DNA of 16,605 nucleotides, from the NCBI GenBank assembly GCA_003650255.1, contig QMOP01000007.1, positions 1-16,605 of the forward strand, read 5' to 3'. The notes below the pieces were generated by a model. The model saw only the letters and a list, made by a program, of their open reading frames with translations. It did no database searches and was not told where the DNA came from. This document shows, piece by piece, positions 12,901 to 16,605 of this stretch (position 1 is its first letter; every line of letters starts with the position of its first letter). A program made the translations under genes and the position numbers. The DNA comes from Caldisericota bacterium (lineage in GTDB: Bacteria > CG03 > B21-G15).

Positions 12901-15900
12901 GGAAAACAGAATATTCACTGGATCAGGGAGAGAACTGGTATGTATATGTGAGAGAGTTTAGAATAGATTCAGAAGATATTGAGAAGCTACTCTATCGAAG
13001 CAAGGATTTTGTGGGCAACCTTGAGTCTACCCGCACTTTAAATATTTCTCTGGATACAGTTCCACCCCGGACCGATCTGGTTGTGGGTGAGCCCCGGTAT
13101 GAAGATTTATCCAATGTTTATATTTCCACCCGTACTTCTCTTGCTTTTGTTGGAGAAGACGCTGGTTCGGGTTTAAAAGAAATAAAATATCGTATTGGAG
13201 GAGGCGAGTGGAAAGTTTATACTGTTCCTGTAAAACTTGCTGAAGAGGGAGTTGTTACTGTAGAATGGTATGGAATAGATTATTTAGGGAATGAAGAAAG
13301 TATCCATTCCAGGGTAATTATTGTTGATACCACTCCTCCGGTGGTATTGGTTGGATTGGGAGAGCCGCAATATGAGAATTATATTACCTCTAAAACAGAG
13401 GTGAATCTTTATAGCCAGGATAAAGGAGTAATTCCAGCGGGACTAGAAAAACTGGAGTATCGGATTGAAGGTGGAGAATGGCGGAAATACACTCAGCCAA
13501 TAACCTTAACTGGAGATGATGGAGAAAGAATAATTGAATATCGAGCCGAAGATAAAGTGGAAAATGTTTTTTCAGGTAGTATTACTCTGTATCTTGATTG
13601 TACACCCCCGGATGTAGAAATTTCATTTTCTCCACCGTATTATATTGCCAGTAGAAACTGGATTTCTTCTTACACGCATATTTCCCTCAGGGCAGATGAT
13701 GGTGAAGGTTCAGGGATAAGGAGAATTGAGTATCAGATAGATGAAGGGTCCTGGCAGGAGTATCAAAAGGCTTTCAGTTTAAATGAAGAAGGGAGTTATG
13801 AACTGAAAGTTAGAGCTTGTGATAATCTTGGCAATCAATCTTCAGTAGATATCTGTAAATTGACAGTTGATAATAGTGAACCTGTATCCTTTCTGGAAAT
13901 TGGGATGCCGCGGTATAAAAATTACATTTCTTCTCATACAGAACTGACGATTATTTCTCGAGATCAGGGGATTTATCCCTGTGGTGTAGAAGCAAGTTTT
14001 TACCGTATAAATCAGGGGGATTGGCAACTTTATGAATTTCCATTCAGGATAGAAGGAGAAGAAGGCTCTTATCGAGTTGATTTCTGGACGGAAGATTATT
14101 TGGAAAATATTGAAATTTTTAAGTCCAGCACAGTGATTCTTGATAGGACTCCACCTGAAACTCATCTCTTTGCTTCTCGTTTGCTTTATAATGATGGAGA
14201 AAAGGATTATGCTAACAACATGGACTTTTTTGCTTTCCAGAGCACAGATAGTCTGAGTGGAGTAAAAGAAATATTCTTTAGCATCAATGATTTGCCATAT
14301 GAAGAATATATTTCTTCTTTTTCATTTAATGAGGAAGGAGTCTATCAAATAAAATATTATGCTATAGATAATGTTTTGAATCAAGAAAAAGAAAAGATAT
14401 ATAAAGTTCTAATTGATACCACACCACCTGAGGTAATAAGAATTCTTACATTTCCAGATGTTGTTTCGTTAGAGGAAGTGGATATATACTTTCTGGTATC
14501 AGAAGATTTACTCCGGAATCCTGAAGTGTTAATTAATAGTAGACCAGCTACTTTTGTCAGTCACTCTTCTCCTTATCATTATCGGTATATTGTAACAAAA
14601 GAGGATCCAGAAGGAGAAACTGTAATCTGGGTCAAAATGGAAGATTTAGCTGGAAATAAGTCTATTGACACTTCTGGAAGATTTATTATTGATTATACAC
14701 CTCCGGAGATTACCATAGAGAGTCCACGCGAAGGGGAAAGGTATATTGCCACTTTGGATAAAATTAAAATAGATTATTTAATAAAGGATAATCTTGACCC
14801 ATATCCTACTGGTTATGCCTGGTTGAAACATCTGGAAAAAGGAACTACAGTAGCGGTAAATTTAGGGGAAGAGATTGAACCTGGAGATCTTGATTATGGT
14901 TTCTGGCAACTTTATGTGAAAGCAAGAGACTGGGCATTTAATCAGATTATTTCCACTTCCGGGACGTTTGAGGTGATACATGATTTACTTCCCCCCAGAA
15001 CAGAAATTCAGATTTCAACTCCTAAATACTGGGAAGAGCCGGTTTTTGTAAATAGAACCACTCTTTTTACGTTAAAAGCAGAGGATGATTTACTTACTGT
15101 AGGTGATGGAGAAGGGCTGGGAGTGGACAGAACCTATTATCGAATTGACAATGGTACGGTATCAATTTATACTGCTCCTTTCAACCTTTCAAAGGAAGGA
15201 GTACATAAGATAGAATATCATAGTGTGGATGTGGTAGGAAATGAAGAAGAGATTCATACTCTTGAGGTGGTGTTGGATACATCGCCTCCTTTGAGTATTC
15301 TCAAACCGGGTTCTCCTCATCTTGAATGGCAGGAGAAATTTTTACTTACCTCATACACTCCATTTTTAATTAAGGCAAGAGATAATCTCAGTGGCATCAA
15401 ACAAACTTTTTATCGTCTGGATTATGGTTTTGATGAAATCTATGTGGGTTCTTTTATTCTGGGAGAAAGGAAACGAACTTCCTGGAAGGATGAATTCAAT
15501 CTGCAAGAACTCTCTTCTGAGTGGGAGTGGTTAAGAGAAAATAATGAGAATTGGACGTTAAGGGAAGAGAGAGAATTCCTTATAATTTATACTGATTATG
15601 GTAGTTTAAAAGAAGTTAATAATAATCAACAAAATATCCTTTTAAGGAGCACACTATATTCCGAAGAAAGTTGGGCAGTAGAGACAAAGTTAGAGTTTTC
15701 TCCCCGGATAAAAGGGCAGGAAGCAGGGATATATATTTATCAAGATGATGATAATTACTTGAAACTTGTAAAAGGTTATGAAAATGGAAAGAAAATTATA
15801 GCTGGTAAGGAAGTAAATGGTGAATACGAAGAGATTGTAAATGATATAAACTGGATTAATGTTGATTTTATTTATCTTAAAGTTAAGAAAAAGGGAAATT

Positions 15901-16604
15901 ATAACTTCTATTACTCCACAGACGGTCTGAACTGGAGTAAGATAGGAGAATATGAGTTTTTGGAGAGTAATTTAAAAGCAGGATTAGGAGCAACAAATGG
16001 AGAGGATTTTACATCTCAAAGTATTCCGGCAAAATTTGATTATTTCAGTTTATATGGAATTGAAGATATAAAAAGAGAAGAAGGAGAGCATTTGATTACT
16101 TATTATTCAATAGATAATGTGGAAAATAAAGAAGAGGAGAAAGTATTAAAAGTTTATCTTGATGACAGTCCACCAGAAATCACAATTATATCTCCAAAAG
16201 GGGGAGAGGAATTTATTGCTAAAAAGAATTTAATAGAAATCTCATTTAATATTACCGATGCGGGACCTTATGAATATACTGCTTATTTAGAAGTAGTAGA
16301 AGCAGAAGATGAAAGTAAGATTGGAGAGAAGTATTATGTAAAGTTAGGGGATAAGATAGAGCCGCTGGATTTACCCACCTATGGATTTTATGTACTGAAG
16401 ATAGAAGCAGAGGACTGGGCAGGACACAGGGCAGAAGTAGAAAGTGGAAGATTTGAAGTAATCTGGGATATACAGCCCCCAAGGACAACAATTTCTCATG
16501 GGGAACCGGATTATGTTGTTGATGGTTCAACTTATATAACTTCTGAAACACCAATAACTTTGACTGCAGTAGATGACCTGGTAGAAGTAGGGGATGGGAT
16601 AGGG
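3..16604 (+). CDS. Giant modular surface/adhesin-like protein, internal fragment open at both ends
   Basis: One reading frame is open across the entire window, giving 5,534 codons with no stop. The true start and end lie outside. The product is a chain of beta-sandwich and beta-propeller modules: Ig-like, ZU5-like, two Kelch propellers (residues about 709-1238 and 1984-2301), FlgD-type Ig, FN3, about 17 OmpL47-type repeats, two NHL propellers (about 2941-3197 and 3680-3940), two DAGA sandwiches and a concanavalin A-like lectin (about 5163-5353). Cysteine is rare (about 27), aromatic and acidic residues are common, and no hydrophobic membrane span was seen. This fits a secreted or surface-anchored protein, but the signal peptide and anchor cannot be checked. 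No catalytic motif was recognised. Known relatives of these modules mediate adhesion or carbohydrate and protein binding; a role in attachment or contact with other cells or polymers is inferred. Arg codons are mainly AGA/AGG along the whole length, so no recent patchwork transfer is evident. Confidence 0.95.
930..1169 (+). other. Ig-like module of the 'VEYS-W-LGxWD' type
   Basis: Residues about 310-389 read as an Ig-like sandwich. It opens with VYIPIKGWA, continues with YYRVEYSTDKVTWYLI, then a Pro-Val turn, LGFWDVTGFNGKYYVRL, and a closing strand with ITVLIG. This pattern (a Y-x-V-E-Y-S strand, a Trp, an L-G-x-W-D turn and a G-x-Y-x-x-R-L strand) recurs in large bacterial extracellular proteins. 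A structural or spacer role is inferred. Confidence 0.55.
1170..1625 (+). other. ZU5-like / adhesin beta module, copy 1
   Basis: Residues about 390-541. The order of elements is a strand with VKDPWGNVQVEL, a stretch ending YEFKPTLKFNEPPPGF, a strand with YLTMRYREED, then the signature IYHYVFEEKKWEALENATID and the closing ITAPISCFSYYFLSP. The layout (Y-x-F-x-P, then iYxYdxxxxxW, then FSxYxL) resembles ZU5-type modules of bacterial surface proteins. A divergent second copy lies at about 5100-5450. The family name is tentative. Confidence 0.4.
1626..1925 (+). other. Ig/FN3-like module with D-F-S-G-I core
   Basis: Residues about 542-641, from VDEKAPASPGDL to the next D-G-T-P-P linker. It contains DWKNPVDFSGIKGAYWKVG and closes with LYLWLKDRAGNVDYRN. 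The first half resembles an FN3 domain ('W-x-x-P-D-x-S-G-I-x-x-Y-x-x-G'), and the D-R-A-G-N turn before the last strand is the usual end of bacterial Ig-like repeats. It leads directly into the Kelch-bearing host domain. Confidence 0.5.
1926..3890 (+). other. FN3-like host domain split by Kelch propeller 1
   Basis: The first part (about 1926-2125) carries FSSQDPESGIDSYEYAVG. The second part (about 3717-3890) carries NLVNWQESRVGSV followed by LIPGESYYFKVKARNGAGRW. Joined, these give the usual bacterial FN3-like order: S-G-I-x-x-Y-E-Y-A-x-G, then x-V-x-W, then G-x-x-Y-Y-F-x-V-x-A-x-N-x-A-G-x-W-S. The whole Kelch propeller falls between the 'A-x-G' strand and the 'V-x-W' strand. The nesting is inferred from this split consensus; a structure prediction would settle it. 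Confidence 0.6.
2127..3716 (+). other. Kelch-type beta-propeller 1, about eleven blade motifs
   Basis: Residues about 709-1238. Blade strands of the form I-Y-x-x-G-G occur at about 2274 (WIYILGG), 2439 (RIYVIGG), 2598 (KIYVFGG), 2907 (CVYLLGG), 3054 (KIYLFGG), 3210 (RIYILGG), 3351 (FIYIVGG), 3501 (KIYVIGG) and 3651 (KIFLFGG). Degenerate blades lacking the double Gly lie near 2143 and 2757. Each blade continues with an acidic turn (D-G-x-I), a lone Trp and an L-P, as in DGRITDWRETTALP. Motif spacing is about 140-165 bp, typical for Kelch. Eleven motifs exceeds the usual six or seven blades, so this may be two propellers or one unusually large one. Kelch propellers bind proteins or sugars; the ligand here is unknown. 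Confidence 0.85.
3891..4454 (+). other. Two tandem bacterial Ig-like modules
   Basis: The first (about 3891-4169) has YTNERNIKIRIKSSD, then VRVSENSELLGASWQPL, then LSEEDGLKTVYVQVEDLEG and SILLDTRSP. The strand-turn pattern, with L-S-E-E-D-G-x-K-T-V-Y and L-D-T-x-x-P, is a common bacterial Ig variant. The second (about 4170-4454) opens VRILTPSEGEVVS, has AKDDGSGIEKVWFIIDG, and closes EGVHTISVKAVDRAGNIS, matching a standard Ig-like repeat. They link the Kelch 1 host to the FlgD-like block. Confidence 0.6.
4455..4745 (+). other. FlgD-Ig-like module, copy 1 (divergent)
   Basis: Residues about 1485-1581. The segment AGVDPATFNPYYGEKTVIFF is followed by GRININIEG, GGINCVEWNGEGFVSGVYKG and a closing strand FKVRIDTGIP. 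The F-x-P start, V-x-W-N-G turn and G-x-Y strand match the FlgD Ig-like fold seen in many large secreted proteins. It is more divergent than the copy at 5451-5810. Confidence 0.5.
4746..5099 (+). other. Unrecognised beta-rich module
   Basis: Residues about 1582-1699 contain two Trp/Gln/Glu-rich stretches, YDLSWQEQEYYPEENE and LYDSGWQEYEEGKSRTWY, plus LPEGVVPSPGIFKFEIQA near the end. It looks like a beta-sandwich between the FlgD-like and ZU5-like modules. I do not recognise the family. Confidence 0.35.
5100..5450 (+). other. ZU5-like / adhesin beta module, copy 2
   Basis: Residues about 1700-1816. Key elements are LYRYTPENLSF, IDIPYTDDKYGGALRIYRFD, NKWIKVSYQFVD and VEKPGVFALLNVVDEEPP. The order (a 'P-x-x-L-x-F' strand, an 'iPY' strand, 'lrIYrfD', 'W-x-k-v', then 'G-x-F-A-L-L') parallels the module at 1170-1625. 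The two are distant paralogues, with little direct identity. Confidence 0.4.
5451..5810 (+). other. FlgD-type Ig-like module, copy 2
   Basis: Residues about 1817-1936. It has the classical FlgD-Ig features: EFSPNRDGINEVSTITFHL, a strand with LSVRVFNNENECIRTIF, the turn NEVVWNGLDDRGRIVPQGEY, then RIRIKATDLFGNTAEAEI. The S-P-N-x-D-G-x-N start, the W-N-G-x-D-x-x-G turn and the final D-x-x-G-N are diagnostic. In known proteins such modules often lie near C-terminal anchoring regions, but here it is internal. Confidence 0.75.
5811..7074 (+). other. FN3-like host domain split by Kelch propeller 2
   Basis: The first part (about 5811-5950) includes CQWYSFDPYPGSGIMDNQFR. The second (about 6906-7074) has NIVKNWTSVGEEQSVFLQNL then LEAGKRYYFDVITINRGN. 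Joined, they reproduce the order seen in the host of Kelch 1: G-S-G-I, a short strand, then x-V-x-N-W-T-S-x-G, then G-x-x-Y-Y-F-x-V. The propeller occupies the same loop as in the first host. Confidence 0.55.
5951..6905 (+). other. Kelch-type beta-propeller 2, six blades
   Basis: Residues about 1984-2301. Blade motifs are near 6033 (FIYIIGAERY), 6198 (YIYLIAGYY), 6345 (RIYVTGG), 6540 (KIYILEE), 6678 (VLYIFGGYN) and 6831 (DIYLIDGYDG). Four blades carry the same outer signature as Kelch 1, for example DPLTGEIKNWQTASPLP and NEDGSIGEWV. Several blades have lost the double Gly, so this propeller is more diverged than the first. Six blades make a normal closed propeller. Spacing is about 140-195 bp. 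The ligand is unknown. Confidence 0.8.
7075..7706 (+). other. Two fibronectin type III domains in tandem
   Basis: The first (about 7075-7368) shows ALVITWQKVSGGVAGYRIYM and DLIDGKKYFFRVAAFDSK, the expected B, C and F strands of FN3. The second (about 7369-7706) has NVVLSWRATGDNGIQGN, a KYWLKYSD strand, and GLTSGLTYYFALRLQDEAGN. This is the larger FN3 variant with W-x-A-x-G-D-N-G, common in bacterial secreted proteins. They separate the Kelch part from the OmpL47-type part. Confidence 0.8.
7707..8285 (+). repeat. OmpL47-type Ig-like repeats 1 and 2
   Basis: Unit 1 starts at 7707 (D-S-T-P-P) and unit 2 at 7995 (D-A-T-G-P). Both have the core pattern of a reducing 'S-G-V' loop, a Y-x-x-N-x-G-E-W strand, an E-G turn, and a D-R-x-G-N-K turn before the last strand. 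Examples are TFYRINNGEWILYSKPF in unit 1 and IIYYSVNQGEWKEYEHP in unit 2. Unit lengths are 288 and 291 bp. The OmpL47 name comes from a Leptospira surface protein family; the fold is expected to be Ig-like. Confidence 0.75.
8286..8582 (+). other. Ig-like module with V-S-E-D-L motif, copy 1
   Basis: Residues about 2762-2860. It starts at a D-T-T-P-P linker and contains ILFLVSEDLKEPPEVYVG, a YHYKYQVTPQDLPGVYTI stretch and KGKDLVDNEGMDTSGRINI. This is not an OmpL47-type unit: it lacks the G-E-W strand. A clear paralogue lies at 14415-14690, with the same V-S-E-D-L, Y-x-Y-x-V-T and D-T-S-G-R landmarks. Confidence 0.6.
8823..9593 (+). other. NHL-type six-bladed beta-propeller 1
   Basis: Residues about 2941-3197. 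Six blade strands can be read: WLYVALPDRIVRMKTDGSE, YIYVADASYYVRRMLPDGS, MYILYSDYIRKQKF, LYVLDRGYRRIYKMNPDGS, IYLTNYWGCYIVKTKMDGS and LYVSDYYNDRIVKTKIDGS. The fifth-to-sixth blade link, with CPYDIAVDPDTDELYVSDYY, is close to the NHL consensus (P-x-x-I-A-V-D-x-x-x-x-x-Y-V-x-D-x-x-N-x-R-I). Each blade ends in K-x-x-x-D-G-S. NHL propellers bind proteins, nucleic acids or sugars in different families; the ligand here is unknown. Confidence 0.85.
9594..9884 (+). other. DAGA-type beta-sandwich module 1
   Basis: Residues about 3198-3294. It has SLSEVIDVGEEVLCRYIYW, then LRIRTGNTP, YSWSDWSELY and LERYIQIKAEF, ending LEEVRLKV. The order (strand, D-x-G, W strand, R-T-G-N, W-S-D-W-S, R-Y-I-Q-x-K) is the same as module 2 at 11835-12137. 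This module type commonly follows propellers in bacterial extracellular proteins and is probably a ligand-binding or spacing sandwich. Confidence 0.65.
9957..10223 (+). other. FN3 domain following NHL block 1
   Basis: Residues about 3319-3407, from the D-N-E-P-P linker. It has VSLSWIKNQERDLGGYYIYR and DGERIRTVS, then GRHEYKITAFDLVGNESEP. This is a compact FN3. Its closest relative in the window is the FN3 at 12225-12500, which also follows an NHL block and shares D-L-x-G-Y-Y-I-Y-R-D-G-E. Confidence 0.8.
10224..10781 (+). repeat. OmpL47-type Ig-like repeats 3 and 4
   Basis: Units start at the D-T-Q-P-P linker (10224) and the D-T-T-P-P linker (10497), lengths 273 and 285 bp. Unit 3 has DTLSGVDYIEVNIDEMGY, EEGLHTIRYRAVDKAGNWE. 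Unit 4 has YASGVNQILYRLNGGEWHVY and YLFEYRSIDNVGNEE. Both show the full consensus of a S-G-V loop, a Y-x-x-x-G-G-E-W strand and a D-x-x-G-N-x-E turn. Confidence 0.8.
11040..11820 (+). other. NHL-type six-bladed beta-propeller 2
   Basis: Residues about 3680-3940. Blade strands are VYVAKGNKIIRCKMDGSEW, FYLSDYGRNYVYRYKN, YYVAEERYGRIAKRKIGG, IYVADYGNHRIVRTKIDGS, IYVADRFNFRVVKTNMSGT and LYIRSYGDLIKTRWDGSEW. The fourth blade and its lead-in (SPKGIDYDPNTGFIYVADYG) match the NHL consensus almost perfectly, including N-H-R-I. It is a paralogue of propeller 1, with the same K-x-D-G-S blade ends. Confidence 0.88.
11835..12140 (+). other. DAGA-type beta-sandwich module 2
   Basis: Residues about 3945-4046. 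It reads SGEFISTIFDAGALVTWENI, then PPGTSLTFYTRTGNASQP, STWSDWSSPYTQTG, SPPGRYIQYKVVFV and SPVLKQVIL. The F-D-A-G-A start, the R-T-G-N and W-S-D-W-S turns and the P-P-G-R-Y-I-Q-Y-K strand are all present and better conserved than in module 1. The family is widespread in bacterial surface and phage-like proteins, usually annotated without a function. Confidence 0.7.
12225..12500 (+). other. FN3 domain following NHL block 2
   Basis: Residues about 4075-4166. It starts at D-E-I-P-P-Q, has VKLFWQPNTEEDLAGYYIYR and DGEKLNQ, and ends SYWITAVDKAGNESAPSD. It occupies the same position relative to NHL propeller 2 as the FN3 at 9957-10223 does relative to propeller 1. Confidence 0.8.
12501..14414 (+). 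repeat. Array of seven OmpL47-type Ig-like repeats (units 5-11)
   Basis: Linkers begin at about 12504 (D-I-P-P), 12774 (D-G-T-P-P), 13053 (D-T-V-P-P), 13326 (D-T-T-P-P), 13596 (D-C-T-P-P), 13869 (D-N-S-E-P) and 14142 (D-R-T-P-P), so units are 270-279 bp, or 90-93 residues. Typical elements are DNLSGVSYIEYMVDAG in the first, IKYRIGGGEWKVYTVPV in the third, KLEYRIEGGEWRKYTQP in the fourth and RIEYQIDEGSWQEYQKAF in the fifth. The D-x-x-G-N-x-E turn is kept in most units and is degenerate in the fourth (D-K-V-E-N) and seventh (D-N-V-L-N). The array probably acts as a semi-rigid stalk. Confidence 0.85.
14415..14690 (+). other. Ig-like module with V-S-E-D-L motif, copy 2
   Basis: Residues about 4805-4896. 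It has VDIYFLVSEDLLRNPEVLIN, then YHYRYIVTKEDPEGETVIW and MEDLAGNKSIDTSGRFII. It is a paralogue of the module at 8286-8582, more than 6 kb upstream. Both lack the G-E-W strand and both end in D-T-S-G-R. Confidence 0.6.
14691..14981 (+). other. Ig-like module of 'P-P-E-I-T-I-x-S-P' type, copy 1
   Basis: Residues about 4897-4993. It opens PPEITIESPREGERYIA, then IKIDYLIKDNLDPYPTGYAW, VNLGEEIEPGDLDYGFWQLY and KARDWAFNQI, closing GTFEVIHDLLPPR. It differs from OmpL47-type units in the I-E-P-x-D-L turn and the D-W-A-x-N turn. Its paralogue is at 16161-16466. Confidence 0.6.
14982..15275 (+). repeat. OmpL47-type Ig-like repeat 12 with extended V-G-D-G loop
   Basis: Residues about 4994-5091. After RTEIQISTPKYW it has KAEDDLLTVGDGEGLGVDR, TYYRIDNGTVSIYTAPFNL, EGVHKIEYHSVDVVGNEEE. 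The 'S-G-V' loop of ordinary units is expanded to D-D-L-L-T-V-G-D-G-E-G-L-G-V, an acidic, glycine-rich loop that could bind calcium (inference). The same expanded loop starts again at the right edge of the window. Confidence 0.75.
15276..16160 (+). other. OmpL47-type host repeat split by a lectin-like module
   Basis: The first part (15276 to about 15480) has YTPFLIKARDNLSGIKQTFY and RLDYGFDEIYVGSFILG. The second part (about 16062-16160) is EDIKREEGEHLITYYSIDN followed by VENKEEEKVLKVYL. The interruption falls in the loop before 'E-E-G-x-H', as in the two NHL-bearing hosts. Removing about 585 bp leaves about 300 bp, one normal unit. Confidence 0.65.
15489..16061 (+). other. Concanavalin A-like lectin module (GH43 C-terminal / DUF1349 type)
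   Basis: Residues about 5163-5353. Landmarks in order are DEFNLQELSSEWEWLREN, NWTLREEREFLIIYT, ILLRSTLYSEESWAVETKL, GQEAGIYIYQDDDNYLKLV, a low-complexity strand region, YNFYYSTDGLNWSKIGEY and KFDYFSLYGI. This order closely follows the beta-sandwich found at the C-terminus of GH43 beta-xylosidases and in DUF1349-type proteins. No GH43 catalytic propeller is present nearby, so the module would act as a sugar- or polymer-binding head. The D-D-D-N-Y stretch after the Y-Q is characteristic of the family. Confidence 0.75.
16161..16466 (+). other. Ig-like module of 'P-P-E-I-T-I-x-S-P' type, copy 2
   Basis: Residues about 5387-5488. It has PPEITIISPKGGEEFIAKK, ISFNITDAGPYEYTAYLEVV, YVKLGDKIEPLDLPTYGFY and EAEDWAGHRAEVESGRFEVI. 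Key positions shared with copy 1 are P-P-E-I-T-I-x-S-P-x-x-G-E, I-E-P-x-D-L, D-W-A and the closing F-E-V-I. Confidence 0.6.
16467..16604 (+). repeat. OmpL47-type Ig-like repeat, cut by the window end
   Basis: Residues 5489-5534. It reads DIQPPRTTISHGEPDY, then YITSETPITLTAVDDLVEV and GDGIG at the edge. The start and the expanded D-D-L-x-x-V-G-D-G-x-G loop match the unit at 14982-15275, and both follow a 'P-P-E-I-T-I-x-S-P' module. The gene clearly continues beyond the window. Confidence 0.7.
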
Positions 16605-16605
16605 C

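Noticed and set aside
12501..14414. Regularly spaced repeat that could suggest a CRISPR array or DNA satellite
   Set aside because: The period is about 273 bp, the repetition is at protein level, and nucleotide identity between units is low apart from short linker matches.
15489..16061. The lectin module as part of an active GH43 glycosidase
   Set aside because: No five-bladed GH43 catalytic domain precedes it; the upstream sequence is OmpL47-type repeats.
1..16605. Eukaryotic titin-like or fibronectin gene with introns
   Set aside because: The frame is uninterrupted for 16.6 kb, and the modules (OmpL47-type, FlgD-Ig, DAGA) are bacterial types.

Overview
The whole window lies inside one gene. 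On the + strand, the frame whose codons start at positions 3, 6, 9 and so on was read by hand from base 3 to base 16604. It is open throughout: 5,534 codons with no stop, no start that can be defended, and no frameshift. The gene enters from the left and leaves on the right, so its ends, signal peptide, anchor, promoter and terminator are all outside. No other gene, RNA gene, mobile element, CRISPR array or intergenic gap is present. Residue n of the fragment is encoded at positions 3n to 3n+2.

The product is a giant, modular, almost entirely beta-stranded protein, at least about 630 kDa in this fragment. It looks extracellular: cysteine is rare (about 27 by hand count), Trp, Tyr, Gly, Asp and Glu are abundant, no transmembrane segment was seen, and all recognisable domains are adhesion or carbohydrate-binding types. 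The left third (3-7706) is a mosaic of Ig-like, ZU5-like, FlgD-Ig-like and fibronectin type III (FN3) modules with two Kelch beta-propellers. The right two thirds (7707-16604) are dominated by repeats of about 91-98 residues resembling the OmpL47-type Ig-like repeat. Each begins with a D-x-T-P-P linker. Among them sit two NHL-type six-bladed propellers, two 'DAGA' beta-sandwich modules, FN3 domains and a concanavalin A-like lectin module.

The most striking feature is how the large domains are placed. Both Kelch propellers appear inserted in the same loop of an FN3-like host domain. Both NHL+DAGA blocks and the lectin module appear inserted in the same loop of an OmpL47-type repeat. In the OmpL47 cases, removing the insert leaves a unit of about 275-300 bp, matching the uninterrupted repeats. 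The chain therefore reads as a string of small beta-sandwiches, some carrying a large binding head on one particular hairpin.

The organism is probably an uncultivated bacterium with moderate-to-low GC. Arg is mostly AGA/AGG, Ile is often ATA and Gly mostly GGA. Giant genes of this style are known from candidate phyla such as Omnitrophota, but this assignment is only a guess. No catalytic domain was recognised, so surface attachment, cell-cell contact or polysaccharide binding is the best inference.
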